A stretch of DNA of 64,000 nt from Streptomyces dioscori (GTDB lineage: Bacteria; Actinomycetota; Actinomycetes; Streptomycetales; Streptomycetaceae), in assembly GCF_003024195.1 (NCBI RefSeq), contig NZ_KZ679044.1, positions 62,001 to 126,000 on the forward strand. Direction: 5' to 3'. Within the stretch, counting starts at the first letter, position 1. Each line of letters opens with the position of its first letter. Below, in pieces: positions 8,119 through 16,385 of this stretch. The notes beneath the pieces are model-generated. The model was not told the DNA's origin. It did no database searches and saw only the letters and a list, made by a program, of their open reading frames with translations. The position numbers and the translations under genes were made by a program.

Positions 8119-9672
8119 ATGGCACAGCAGCAGCGCGCTCAGGGCCCGTCCGACCCCGAGGCGACTGGCGGCGGTATGTCAGATGCGCCGGAGTTGTGGG
8201 GTAACGGCGGACTGGTCGGGGACGGCCGGTATCGGCTCACCCACAGACTCGGCCGGGGTGGTATGGCCGAGGTGTTCGCGGCCGAGGACGTCCGGCTGGG
8301 GCGGACCGTGGCGGTCAAGCTGCTCCGTTCCGACCTGGCCGAGGACCCGACCTCGAAGGCCCGCTTCACCCGCGAGGCCCAGTCGGTCGCCGGCCTCAAC
8401 CACCATGCGGTGGTGGCGGTTTACGACTCGGGCGAGGACGTCCTCCCCCACCAGGTCGTCCCGTACATCGTGATGGAGCTCGTCGAGGGCCGCACGATCC
8501 GCGACCTCCTGATCAACGCCGAGGCCCCCGGGCCCGAGCAGGCGCTGATCATCGTCTCCGGTGTGCTCGAAGCGCTCGCCTACTCGCACCAGCACGGCAT
8601 CGTGCACCGGGACATCAAGCCCGCGAACGTGATCATCACCGACACCGGTGCGGTCAAGGTGATGGACTTCGGCATCGCGCGCGCCCTGCACGGCGCCCAG
8701 TCGACCATGACCCAGACCGGCATGGTCATGGGCACGCCCCAGTACCTCTCCCCGGAGCAGGCGCTCGGCAAGGCGGTCGACCACCGCAGCGACCTGTACG
8801 CGACGGGCTGTCTGCTCTACGAACTCCTCGCGCTGCGGCCCCCGTTCACCGGTGAGACCCCGCTGTCGGTGGTCTACCAGCACGTCCAGGACATTCCGGT
8901 GCCCCCGTCCGAGGTCTCGGACGCGACGCCGCCGGAGCTCGACGGCCTGGTCATGCGCTCCCTCGCGAAGGAGCCGGACGACCGGTTCCAGACCGCCGAG
9001 GAGATGCGCGGCCTCGTCCAGTACGCGCTGCAGATGCTGTACGACCAGGGCGGCCACACCGGCACCTGGAACACCGGCCCGGTGGCCGCGCACGAGGGCA
9101 TGACCACTCCGGCGCTGGGTCTCGCGGGCGCGGCCGGGCTGCCGCACCCCGGTGACTCGGGCACCGCCCAGATCCCTTCACCGCTCCTGCCTCCGGGCCG
9201 GGGCGGAGGCGACGACGGCGGCTTCGAGGGGCACGGCAACCGGGGCAGCGGCCGCGGCAAGATGTGGATCCTCGCAGTCTTCGCGGTGATAGCGATCGCG
9301 GCGGGAGTGGCGCTGGCGATGAACGGCAGCGGCGGCGGGGGTGGCGGGGCCGGCACGAAGACGACGCCGACCGCCTCGGAGACCGAGAAGGACACCACTC
9401 CCAGCGAGGACACCTCGGACGAGCCGACGGACGAGGAGACGGACGAGGACACGAGCACGGGCGGCAACTCGGACTACACGCCGTCGTACGAGCCGTCGCC
9501 GACCTACTCGCCCTCGCCCACGGAGTCCAAGCCCTCGGCCGACCCGACGACGAAGGAGCCCACTCCTACGGAGACGGAGGAGGAGCCGACTCCCACGGAG
9601 GAGGAGCCGACCGCGTCGGAACCCGCGGACGACGGTGGCAACACGAACGGGGACCCCGGCGTCGAGGACTGA
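8119..9672 (+). CDS. Membrane Ser/Thr protein kinase without PASTA domain
   Basis: A 517-residue Hanks-type kinase, close in sequence to its divergent neighbour within the catalytic domain: P-loop 'GRGGMAEVF', 'VAVKLL', 'HRDIKPANV', 'VMDFGIA' and 'TMTQTGMVMGTPQYLSPEQ'. After a linker and one TM helix ('MWILAVFAVIAIAAGVALAM', near 378-397) the outside portion is about 110 residues of Ser/Thr/Pro/Glu/Asp low complexity with no PASTA domain. It may therefore sense something else or act as a partner of the PASTA kinase. ATG 8119 is preceded by GAGGA; an upstream in-frame start would overlap the divergent promoter. The external region could be a phosphorylation or glycosylation target (speculative). 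Confidence 0.9.
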   Translation: MAQQQRAQGPSDPEATGGGMSDAPELWGNGGLVGDGRYRLTHRLGRGGMAEVFAAEDVRLGRTVAVKLLRSDLAEDPTSKARFTREAQSVAGLNHHAVVAVYDSGEDVLPHQVVPYIVMELVEGRTIRDLLINAEAPGPEQALIIVSGVLEALAYSHQHGIVHRDIKPANVIITDTGAVKVMDFGIARALHGAQSTMTQTGMVMGTPQYLSPEQALGKAVDHRSDLYATGCLLYELLALRPPFTGETPLSVVYQHVQDIPVPPSEVSDATPPELDGLVMRSLAKEPDDRFQTAEEMRGLVQYALQMLYDQGGHTGTWNTGPVAAHEGMTTPALGLAGAAGLPHPGDSGTAQIPSPLLPPGRGGGDDGGFEGHGNRGSGRGKMWILAVFAVIAIAAGVALAMNGSGGGGGGAGTKTTPTASETEKDTTPSEDTSDEPTDEETDEDTSTGGNSDYTPSYEPSPTYSPSPTESKPSADPTTKEPTPTETEEEPTPTEEEPTASEPADDGGNTNGDPGVED

Positions 9673-9702
9673 TCCGCCGACCCGTCCCCGCAGAGCACTG
9701 CC

Positions 9703-9743
9703 CACGCGCGCGTGGAGCCCGAAAAGGGCTCCACGCGCGCGTG
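9703..9743. terminator. Bidirectional terminator, 18-bp stem
   Basis: CACGCGCGCGTGGAGCCC (9703-9720) pairs perfectly with 9726-9743 around GAAAA. It lies between the kinase gene and the convergent phosphotransferase gene. Confidence 0.85.
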
Positions 9744-9770
9744 CGTTCGTCCGGGATCCGGCGGTGGGCC

Positions 9771-10796
9771 TCACCCCACGAACGCCTCGCACACCGCGTC
9801 GTACTCCCGGGTCCACCACACCGCCAGCGCGGAGGCCGCGGGGAACTGGGAGTCGGCCCGGGTGTCGCCGCGTTCGTAGTGCCAGCGCAGTATCCAGAAG
9901 TCGTTGAGGCGCTCCCACCACACCCGGTGCACGGCGGCCGAGAGTTCGGCCGGGGTGGCCCGCGCGGAGCGGCGGTACGCGCGCGCGTAGGCCCGTACCT
10001 TCGGCAGGTCGAGCGTGCCGGCGGGGCGCACGAAGAAGATCACGGCGGCCCGTACCGCCTCCTCGGCCTGCGGCTGGACGCCGAGCCGGTCCCAGTCGAC
10101 GATCGCGGCGGGGGCACTTCCTTTGTAGAGCACGTTGAAGGGGTGGAAGTCCCCGTGCACCCAGCCCACCGAGCCGCCCCGCGGGGGCAGCCGGTCCGCG
10201 TGCCGTTCCAGGAGGGTGCGCCGCTCCAGGAGGCGGTGCCGGGCCAGTTCGTCGAAGGTGTCGGCCGGGCGGTGGCGGCGTACCCGGGCGAGCAGGTCGT
10301 CGATGAGCGCGAAGGTGTCCACGGGGTCGGCGCTGTCGGCCCGCTCCTCGGACTCCCGCGGCGGCATCACCTGTTCCAGGGACGCGTGGACGACCCCCAG
10401 GAGGGCGCCGAGGCGGCGGCACTGCTCGGGGGTGAGCTGGGCGCCGCCGCGGTGCCGTCCGTCGATCCAGGGGTGCAGGGCGTACGCGTGGCCGCCGATC
10501 ACAGCGACCGTCCGGCCGTCCTTCCCGGCCAGCGGCGGAGCCACCGGGACGCCCAGGTCGGCGAGCCGCTGGGTCGCGCGGTGCTGGCGGGCGATCGCCG
10601 CGGGGTCGGCCGTCTCGGGGTCGAAGTGGTGCTTGAGGAAGTACCGGCCCCGGGTGGTGTTGAGCCGGTAGCCGCGGTTGAGCAGCCCTTGGTCGACGGG
10701 TTCACAGGCCAGCGGCGCCCCGGCGGCGTACCGGCGCAGCAGGGCGCCCAGCGGGGGTGCGGGGGAGGGAGCGGGTGAGACAGATGAGCGCGGCAC
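9771..10796 (-). CDS. APH-family phosphotransferase
   Basis: A 341-residue protein of the aminoglycoside phosphotransferase/choline kinase fold. It shows the catalytic loop 'HGDFHPFNVLY' near residue 218 and the metal-binding aspartate in 'IVDWDRLG'. The N-lobe has 'GRYFLKHHF', with the likely ATP lysine. Such chromosomal members in Streptomyces phosphorylate diverse small molecules (aminoglycosides, homoserine, sugars), so the substrate is not assigned and resistance should not be assumed. The nearby flavin-barrel gene is in the same orientation, 45 bases upstream. Confidence 0.8.
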   Translation of the reverse strand: MPRSSVSPAPSPAPPLGALLRRYAAGAPLACEPVDQGLLNRGYRLNTTRGRYFLKHHFDPETADPAAIARQHRATQRLADLGVPVAPPLAGKDGRTVAVIGGHAYALHPWIDGRHRGGAQLTPEQCRRLGALLGVVHASLEQVMPPRESEERADSADPVDTFALIDDLLARVRRHRPADTFDELARHRLLERRTLLERHADRLPPRGGSVGWVHGDFHPFNVLYKGSAPAAIVDWDRLGVQPQAEEAVRAAVIFFVRPAGTLDLPKVRAYARAYRRSARATPAELSAAVHRVWWERLNDFWILRWHYERGDTRADSQFPAASALAVWWTREYDAVCEAFVG

Positions 10797-10841
10797 GCGC
10801 CAGATGTTAGGGCACCGGAGGGACCCTCCGTATCGTGCTCA

Positions 10842-11378
10842 TTACTTATTGTGCTCGTTCGGGTGCTCCGCGGCGATGCCCAGGGAGTGCACGGTGGCCA
10901 TGCTGGGTGCGATCTCCAGGTAGACGGCCTCGAAGGGGCTGCCGTCCACGCGCAGCGGGCCGGGGCCGAAGCGGTCGAGCTGGGCGTCGGTCGGCTCGGC
11001 GCTCTCGCACCACCCGACGACCTGGACCGACCAGCGCTCGGTGCCCGCGGGGGCGGAAGCGAGGTTGTCCGCGCCGTACGCGACGACACTGCCCGCGCAC
11101 ACCCGGTGGTGACCGTGGCCCCGGTGCATCCTCAGCAGGAGGCGACCGCCCACGACGACATGGCGGGCCGGTGCCAGGAAGGGCAGGGCGCGCACGCTGG
11201 CCGCCACCCGGCCGTACTCGACGCGGCCGAGCAGGCCGGCGGCGATGTGCTGGTCGGTCGGCATGCCCTCAATCTGCGGCAGCCGGGGGAGCCGGGAGAA
11301 GGGGCGCCGGGCCCCTGTACGCGGGCCGTAGGTCCCGTTCCCGGCCGCGATGTTGGCCGCCGCGAGGTTTCCCGTCAC
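10842..11378 (-). CDS. Pyridoxamine 5'-phosphate oxidase-like FMN-binding split-barrel protein
   Basis: A 178-residue protein resembling the PNPOx-like split-barrel family, with barrel strands 'LLGRVEYGRVAASVRALPFL', 'ARHVVVGGRLLLRMHRG' and 'VCAGSVVAYGADNL'. Members bind FMN, F420 or heme and often act as reductases of unknown substrate. The GTG at 11378 has GGGAG upstream; the first 35 or so residues are not part of the fold, and a later ATG ('MPTDQHIAAG') is a possible alternative start. It lies upstream of, and may be cotranscribed with, the phosphotransferase. Confidence 0.65.
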   Translation of the reverse strand: MTGNLAAANIAAGNGTYGPRTGARRPFSRLPRLPQIEGMPTDQHIAAGLLGRVEYGRVAASVRALPFLAPARHVVVGGRLLLRMHRGHGHHRVCAGSVVAYGADNLASAPAGTERWSVQVVGWCESAEPTDAQLDRFGPGPLRVDGSPFEAVYLEIAPSMATVHSLGIAAEHPNEHNK

Positions 11379-11435
11379 GAAGCTCCCGCCGCGAGGTTTC
11401 CCGCCGCGGGGCTTCCGCCGTGCCGCGGCCTCAGC

Positions 11436-12098
11436 TCACTGCTGCCGGCCCGCCTGCATCCGGGCCACGTAGGCGGCGGCCTGCGCGCGCCGCTCCATGC
11501 CGAGTTTGGCCAGCAGGCTGGAGACGTAGTTCTTGATGGTCTTCTCCGCGAGATGCAGCCGCTCGCCGATCACGCGGTTGGTGAGCCCCTCACCGATCAG
11601 GTCGAGGATCCTGCGCTCCTGGTCGGTGAGCTTGGCGAGCCTGGCGTCCCCCTTGGGGCTGCCGCCGTCGCGCAGCCGCTCCAGGACGCGGGCGGTCGCC
11701 TCCGGGTCGAGCAGGGACTTGCCGGCCGCCACGTCACGGATCGCCGAGAGCAGTTCGTCGCCGCGGATCGCCTTCAGCGCGTAGCCCGAGGCGCCCGCCA
11801 TGATCGCGTCGAAGAGGGCCTCGTCGTCGGCGTAGGAGGTGAGCATCAGGCACTTGATCGACTCGTCCTTGGAGCGGATCTCGCGGCAGACCTCCACCCC
11901 GCTGCCGTCCGGCAGCCGCACGTCCAGCACGGCGACGTCGGGGCGCGTGGCCGGAATTCGCGCCAGCGCGTCGGCCGCCGTACCGGCCTCGCCGACCACC
12001 TCGATGTCGTCCTCCATCGAGAGCAGCTCATGAACTCCCCGCCGGACCACCTCATGGTCGTCGAGAAGAAAAACAGTGATTTTTCCCGCTTCGCGCAC
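11436..12098 (-). CDS. NarL/LuxR-family orphan response regulator (DevR-like)
   Basis: A 220-residue two-component response regulator. The receiver domain (about 6-125) has the acidic pair in 'LLDDHE', the phospho-acceptor Asp in 'VAVLDVRLPDGSG', the Thr/Ser switch in 'LMLTSYADD' and the Lys in 'YALKAI'. A LuxR-type HTH follows ('LTDQERRILDLIGEGLTN', then 'VIGERLHLAEKTIKNYVSSL'). I chose the GTG at 12098, which begins directly before the receiver fold; longer starts add non-homologous sequence. No histidine kinase gene is adjacent, so it is an orphan regulator. It is divergent from the bkd operon, the arrangement I recall around S. coelicolor SCO3818, and it may share the 400-bp control region. 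Confidence 0.9.
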   Translation of the reverse strand: MREAGKITVFLLDDHEVVRRGVHELLSMEDDIEVVGEAGTAADALARIPATRPDVAVLDVRLPDGSGVEVCREIRSKDESIKCLMLTSYADDEALFDAIMAGASGYALKAIRGDELLSAIRDVAAGKSLLDPEATARVLERLRDGGSPKGDARLAKLTDQERRILDLIGEGLTNRVIGERLHLAEKTIKNYVSSLLAKLGMERRAQAAAYVARMQAGRQQ

Positions 12099-12244
12099 GG
12101 AGCCAGTCTCACACACGATCTTTCCGCTTGCGCCAGTCGAGCCCTTCCCGTCCCCGGGGTGGCCGGGATAACGTGCCGGTGTTCCGGCCCCCTGCCAGGC
12201 TGTTACCAGTGCTGTGACCAGCGACTGTTCCCGACGCGCGCGAG

Positions 12245-12290
12245 GTACTTGGAAGTCCGAGTGAAAAGTACTTGGAACTCCGAGCAAAAA
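12245..12290. promoter_or_regulatory. Tandem 23-bp operator-like repeat upstream of bkd
   Basis: Two adjacent 23-bp units (12245-12267, 12268-12290) share GTACTTGGAAnTCCGAG. Each contains a near-palindrome CTTGGA-nn-TCCGAG, so two identical binding sites lie about two helical turns apart. Confidence 0.7.
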
Positions 12291-12307
12291 CGCAGGTCAG
12301 GAGGGGT

Positions 12308-12323
12308 TTCACAGAAATGTGAA
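12308..12323. promoter_or_regulatory. Palindrome in the bkd upstream region
   Basis: TTCACA-gaaa-TGTGAA is a perfect inverted repeat 17 bases downstream of the tandem repeat. It is a candidate operator; no regulator is assigned. Confidence 0.5.
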
Positions 12324-12506
12324 GCACTGGGTAACGTGCTTGTTGCAGGGCGCTCGCCGGGGCACCTGTCACGCCTGTTCCCGGCCGAGGGCACCCACCC
12401 CGTGCACGGGTACGAGGACCAGGCGAACCGCTCCCCCGGCTCTCGACGAGCTGGGGGAACCCCAGTTCCCGGCAACCCCGGGGGCCGGACCGACGGAGGA
12501 GCACAC

Positions 12507-13679
12507 GTGACCGTGGAGAGCACTGCCGCGCGCAAGCCGCGACGCAGCGCCGGTACCAAGCGCACCGCTGCGAAGAAGCCGCCGGGCGCCCAGCCGGACC
12601 TCGTACAGCTGCTGACCCCCGAGGGGAAGCGCGTCAAGAATGGCGAATATGACGCGTACGTAGCCGACATCACCCCCGAAGAGCTGCGCGGCCTGTACCG
12701 CGACATGGTGCTCACCCGGCGCTTCGACGCCGAGGCCACCTCCCTGCAGCGCCAGGGCGAGCTGGGCCTGTGGGCCTCGCTGCTCGGCCAGGAGGCCGCC
12801 CAGATCGGCTCCGGGCGCGCCACCCGTGAGGACGACTACGTCTTCCCGACCTACCGCGAGCACGGCGTCGCCTGGTGCCGCGGCGTCGACCCGGCCAACC
12901 TGCTCGGCATGTTCCGCGGCGTGAACAACGGCGGCTGGGACCCGAACAGCAACAACTTCCACCTGTACACGATCGTCATCGGCTCGCAGACGCTGCACGC
13001 CACCGGCTACGCCATGGGCATCGCCAAGGACGGCGCCGACTCGGCCGTGATCGCGTACTTCGGGGACGGCGCCTCCAGCCAGGGCGACGTCGCTGAATCG
13101 TTCACCTTCTCCGCGGTCTACAACGCGCCCGTCGTGTTCTTCTGCCAGAACAACCAGTGGGCCATCTCCGAGCCCACCGAGCGCCAGACCCGCGTCCCGC
13201 TCTACCAGCGCGCGCAGGGGTACGGCTTCCCGGGCGTCCGCGTCGACGGCAACGACGTCCTCGCCTGCCTCGCCGTCACGAAGTGGGCGCTGGAGCGGGC
13301 CCGCCGGGGCGAGGGGCCGACCCTCGTCGAGGCGTACACCTACCGCATGGGCGCCCACACCACCTCCGACGACCCGACCAAGTACCGGGCCGACGAAGAG
13401 CGCGAGGCGTGGGAGGCGAAGGACCCGATCCTGCGCCTGCGCACGTACCTGGAGGCCTCAAACCACGCGGACGAGGGATTCTTCGCGGAACTCGAAGCCG
13501 AGAGCGAGGCGTTGGGCAAGCGAGTACGCGAAGTCGTCCGTGCCATGCCGGACCCGGACCGCTTCGCCATCTTCGAGAACGCGTACGCGGACGGGCACGC
13601 GCTCGTCGACGAGGAGCGGGCCCAGTTCGCCGCCTACCAGGCGTCGTTCGCCGATGAAGGGGAGGGCATTCAGCGATGA
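12507..13679 (+). CDS. bkdA: Branched-chain alpha-keto acid dehydrogenase E1 alpha subunit
   Basis: This is the thiamine-diphosphate-dependent decarboxylase subunit of the complex that converts the keto acids of Val, Leu and Ile to isobutyryl-, isovaleryl- and 2-methylbutyryl-CoA, starters for branched fatty acids and some polyketides. The 390-residue protein has a basic N-terminal extension (1-30, Lys/Arg/Ala-rich) and then the E1 alpha core with 'LLGQEAAQIGSG' and the ThDP/Mg motif from 'GDGASSQGDVAESF' to 'CQNNQWAIS'. 'YRMGAHTTSDDPTKY' is the phospho-loop equivalent. GTG 12507 has GGAGGAG upstream. The stop overlaps the E1 beta ATG by 4 bases (ATGA). Confidence 0.93.
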   Translation: MTVESTAARKPRRSAGTKRTAAKKPPGAQPDLVQLLTPEGKRVKNGEYDAYVADITPEELRGLYRDMVLTRRFDAEATSLQRQGELGLWASLLGQEAAQIGSGRATREDDYVFPTYREHGVAWCRGVDPANLLGMFRGVNNGGWDPNSNNFHLYTIVIGSQTLHATGYAMGIAKDGADSAVIAYFGDGASSQGDVAESFTFSAVYNAPVVFFCQNNQWAISEPTERQTRVPLYQRAQGYGFPGVRVDGNDVLACLAVTKWALERARRGEGPTLVEAYTYRMGAHTTSDDPTKYRADEEREAWEAKDPILRLRTYLEASNHADEGFFAELEAESEALGKRVREVVRAMPDPDRFAIFENAYADGHALVDEERAQFAAYQASFADEGEGIQR

Positions 13680-14656
13680 CAGCGGAAAAGATGGCGCTGG
13701 CCAAGGCGATCAACGAATCGCTGCGCACGGCCCTCGACTCGGACCCCAAGGTCCTGATCATGGGCGAGGACGTCGGCAAGCTCGGCGGTGTGTTCCGGGT
13801 GACGGACGGCCTGCAGAAGGACTTCGGCGAGGACCGGGTCATCGACACCCCACTCGCCGAGTCGGGCATCGTCGGCACCGCGATCGGCCTCGCGCTGCGC
13901 GGCTACCGCCCGGTCGTGGAGATCCAGTTCGACGGCTTCGTCTTCCCGGCCTACGACCAGATCGTCACGCAGCTCGCGAAGATGCACGCGCGGGCGCTCG
14001 GCAAGATCAAACTCCCCGTCGTCATCCGCATCCCGTACGGCGGCGGCATCGGCGCGGTCGAGCACCACTCAGAGTCCCCCGAGGCGCTCTTCGCGCACGT
14101 GGCGGGCCTGAAGGTGGTCTCCCCTTCGAACGCGGGCGACGCCTACTGGATGATGCAGCAGGCCATCCACAGCGACGACCCGGTGATCTTCTTCGAGCCG
14201 AAGCGGCGCTACTGGGACAAGTCCGAGGTGAACCGCGAGGCGATCCCCTCCCCGCTGCACAAGGCGCGCGTGGTCCGCGAGGGCACCGACCTCACCCTGG
14301 CCGCGTACGGGCCGATGGTGAAGGTCTGCCAGGAGGCCGCGGCGGCGGCCCAGGAAGAGGGCAAGTCCCTCGAAGTGCTGGACCTGCGGTCGATGTCCCC
14401 GATCGACTTCGACGCCATCCAGGCCTCGGTCGAGAAGACCCGCCGCCTGGTCGTGGTGCACGAGGCGCCGGTGTTCCTCGGGACGGGCGCGGAGATCGCC
14501 GCCCGGATCACCGAGCGGAGCTTCTACCACCTGGAGGCCCCGGTGCTCAGGGTCGGCGGCTATCACGCCCCGTATCCGCCGGCCCGCCTGGAGGACGAGT
14601 ACCTGCCGGGCCTGGACCGGGTGCTCGACGCCGTCGACCGCTCGCTGGCGTACTGA
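13676..14656 (+). CDS. bkdB: Branched-chain alpha-keto acid dehydrogenase E1 beta subunit
   Basis: This is the partner of E1 alpha in the heterotetramer; it supplies the pyrimidine-binding half of the ThDP site. The 326 residues are of standard length and contain 'IMGEDVGKLGGVFRVT', 'DTPLAESGIVGTAIG' (Glu of the ThDP site), 'PVVIRIPYGGGIGAVEHHS' and the C-terminal transketolase domain with 'TDLTLAAYG'. The overlap with the upstream stop implies coupled translation and fixed subunit stoichiometry. It is 10 bases from the E2 gene, so the three form one operon. Confidence 0.94.
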   Translation: MTAEKMALAKAINESLRTALDSDPKVLIMGEDVGKLGGVFRVTDGLQKDFGEDRVIDTPLAESGIVGTAIGLALRGYRPVVEIQFDGFVFPAYDQIVTQLAKMHARALGKIKLPVVIRIPYGGGIGAVEHHSESPEALFAHVAGLKVVSPSNAGDAYWMMQQAIHSDDPVIFFEPKRRYWDKSEVNREAIPSPLHKARVVREGTDLTLAAYGPMVKVCQEAAAAAQEEGKSLEVLDLRSMSPIDFDAIQASVEKTRRLVVVHEAPVFLGTGAEIAARITERSFYHLEAPVLRVGGYHAPYPPARLEDEYLPGLDRVLDAVDRSLAY

Positions 14657-14666
14657 GGAGAAGGTC

Positions 14667-16256
14667 GTGACGACGATGACTGAAACGGCCTCGGGGCTGC
14701 GCGAGTTCAAGATGCCCGACGTGGGCGAGGGCCTGACCGAGGCGGAGATCCTCAAGTGGTACGTCCAGCCCGGTGACACGGTGACGGACGGGCAGGTGGT
14801 CTGCGAGGTCGAGACCGCCAAGGCCGCCGTCGAGCTGCCGATCCCCTACGACGGGGTGGTGCACGAGCTGCGCTTCCCCGAGGGGACGACGGTGGACGTC
14901 GGCCAGGTGATCATCGCGGTGGACGTGGGCGGCGGGGCGGCTTCGGCCGACGCGGCCGTACCGGTCTCTTCGGCCGCTCCCGCTGCTCCTGCTGCTGCAA
15001 CCGCTGCGGCCGAGGCTCCGGCCGCGGCCGTGACCGCCCCGGCGACTTCCGCCCCGGCGGCGTCGGCCGCCACTCCGGCTCCCGCCGCTGCCGCGGAGGC
15101 CGAGGCCCCGCCGGAGGGCCGCAAGCCGGTTCTCGTCGGGTACGGGGTCTCGGTGGCCTCCACCAAGCGCCGTCCCCGCAGAGGTGTGCCGGCCCAGCAG
15201 CCGGAGGTGGCCGCGGCAGCCGCCGCGGTCAACGGCGAGCTGAACGGACACGCGGCTTCCGCGGCCCCAGCCGCCCGACCGCTCGCCAAGCCTCCCGTGC
15301 GCAAGCTGGCCAAGGACCTCGGGGTGGATCTGGCGGCGGTCACGCCTTCCGGCCCGGACGGGATCATCACCCGCGAGGACGTGCACGCGGCGGTGGCTCC
15401 CGCTCCTGCGTCTGCATCTGCGTCTGCTCCGGCTCCGGCTCCGGCCGGCGTCCAGGAACCTGCGATCACCGCGACGCCCGCTACGGCCTCGGCTCCCGTC
15501 GGTGCTCCGGCCCCGGCCGTGACCCCGCTCGCCCCGGCCGCCTCGTACGACGGTGTGCGGGAGACCCGTGTCCCGGTGAAGGGCGTCCGCAAGGCGATCG
15601 CGGCCGCGATGGTCGGCTCGGCGTTCACGGCGCCGCACGTCACCGAGTTCGTCACGGTCGATGTGACGCGCACGATGAAGCTGGTCGAGGAGCTCAAGCA
15701 GGACAACGACATGCAGGGGCTGCGGGTGAACCCGCTGCTGCTGATCGCCAAGGCCCTGCTGGTCGCCATCAAGCGCCACCCGGACGTCAACGCCTCATGG
15801 GACGAGGCCAACCAGGAGATCGTGCGGAAGCACTATGTGAACCTGGGCATCGCGGCGGCCACGCCTCGCGGTCTGATCGTCCCGAACATCAAGGACGCGC
15901 ACGCCAAGACGCTGCCGCAGCTCGCCGAGGCGCTGGGTGAGCTGGTCGGCACCGCCCGCGAGGGGCGTACGTCACCGGCGGCCATGCAGGGCGGGACGGT
16001 GACGATCACCAACGTCGGGGTGTTCGGGGTCGACACGGGTACGCCGATCCTCAACCCCGGTGAGTCGGCGATCCTCGCCGTCGGGTCCATCAAGCCGCAG
16101 CCGTGGGTGCACAAGGGGAAGGTCAAGGTTCGGCAGGTGACGACCCTTGCGCTGTCCTTCGATCATCGGCTGGTCGATGGGGAGTTGGGGTCCAAGGTGC
16201 TTGCGGACGTGGCGGCGGTTCTTGAGCGGCCCAAGCGGTTGATTACTTGGGGGTAG
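14667..16256 (+). CDS. bkdC: Dihydrolipoamide acyltransferase E2 of the branched-chain keto acid dehydrogenase
   Basis: E2 core and swinging-arm subunit, 529 residues. One N-terminal lipoyl domain has its attachment lysine in 'CEVETAKAAVELP' (about residue 52). A long Ala/Pro linker, the E1/E3-binding domain ('VRKLAKDLGVDLAAVTPSG', then 'GIITREDV') and a second Ala/Pro linker follow. The catalytic domain (about 300-529) carries the active-site His/Asp in 'SFDHRLVDGE'. GTG 14667 follows GGAGAAGG; an ATG three codons later is possible. No E3 gene follows, so the complex must borrow dihydrolipoamide dehydrogenase from elsewhere, as is usual in Streptomyces bkd operons. Confidence 0.93.
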   Translation: MTTMTETASGLREFKMPDVGEGLTEAEILKWYVQPGDTVTDGQVVCEVETAKAAVELPIPYDGVVHELRFPEGTTVDVGQVIIAVDVGGGAASADAAVPVSSAAPAAPAAATAAAEAPAAAVTAPATSAPAASAATPAPAAAAEAEAPPEGRKPVLVGYGVSVASTKRRPRRGVPAQQPEVAAAAAAVNGELNGHAASAAPAARPLAKPPVRKLAKDLGVDLAAVTPSGPDGIITREDVHAAVAPAPASASASAPAPAPAGVQEPAITATPATASAPVGAPAPAVTPLAPAASYDGVRETRVPVKGVRKAIAAAMVGSAFTAPHVTEFVTVDVTRTMKLVEELKQDNDMQGLRVNPLLLIAKALLVAIKRHPDVNASWDEANQEIVRKHYVNLGIAAATPRGLIVPNIKDAHAKTLPQLAEALGELVGTAREGRTSPAAMQGGTVTITNVGVFGVDTGTPILNPGESAILAVGSIKPQPWVHKGKVKVRQVTTLALSFDHRLVDGELGSKVLADVAAVLERPKRLITWG

Positions 16257-16267
16257 TGGTTCTTCTG

Positions 16268-16310
16268 CGGGACGGTGGGGGCTGGTCGCGCAGTTCCCCG
16301 CGCCCCCAAG
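16268..16310 (+). repeat. Copy of the dispersed 45-bp repeat
   Basis: One forward copy, ggtgggggctggtcgcgcag then the TTCCCCGCGCCCC core, begins 12 bases after the bkdC stop and runs almost directly into the hairpin below, which is built from two opposed copies of the same core. Confidence 0.85.
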
Positions 16311-16321
16311 GACAAAAGATT

Positions 16322-16365
16322 GCGCCGTTCCCCGCGCCCCTGGAAAGGGGCGCGGGGAACGGCGC
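16322..16365. terminator. Bidirectional terminator built from opposed repeat cores, 20-bp stem
   Basis: Arm 16322-16341 pairs perfectly with 16346-16365 around GGAA. Each arm is the repeat core (GCGCCGTTCCCCGCGCCCCT), so the terminator between bkdC and the convergent carboxypeptidase gene appears to have arisen from the dispersed repeat. Confidence 0.88.
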
Positions 16366-16385
16366 AGTCGGTTCAGCTGGGCTGG

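Larger units (their letters stand above)
12099..12506. promoter_or_regulatory. Control region between the response regulator and the bkd operon
   Basis: This 408-bp non-coding gap holds a 23-bp tandem repeat (12245-12290), a palindrome TTCACA-gaaa-TGTGAA (12308-12323) and, close to the E1 alpha start, a stem-loop CCCCCGGCTC/GAGCTGGGGG (about 12432-12458). A perfect GGAGGAG ribosome site ends 6 bases before the GTG of E1 alpha. Confidence 0.7.

Noticed and set aside
9771..10796. Antibiotic resistance gene
   Set aside because: The APH fold is shared by many metabolic kinases; nothing in the sequence or neighbours points to an aminoglycoside substrate.
14547..15779. 410-residue ORF antisense to bkdB/bkdC
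   Set aside because: It is a mirror of the E2 Ala/Pro linkers; the Gly/Arg repeats come from the opposite strand.
16322..16365. Possible small RNA or riboswitch
   Set aside because: The perfect hairpin between convergent genes is better explained as a terminator formed by two opposed repeat copies.
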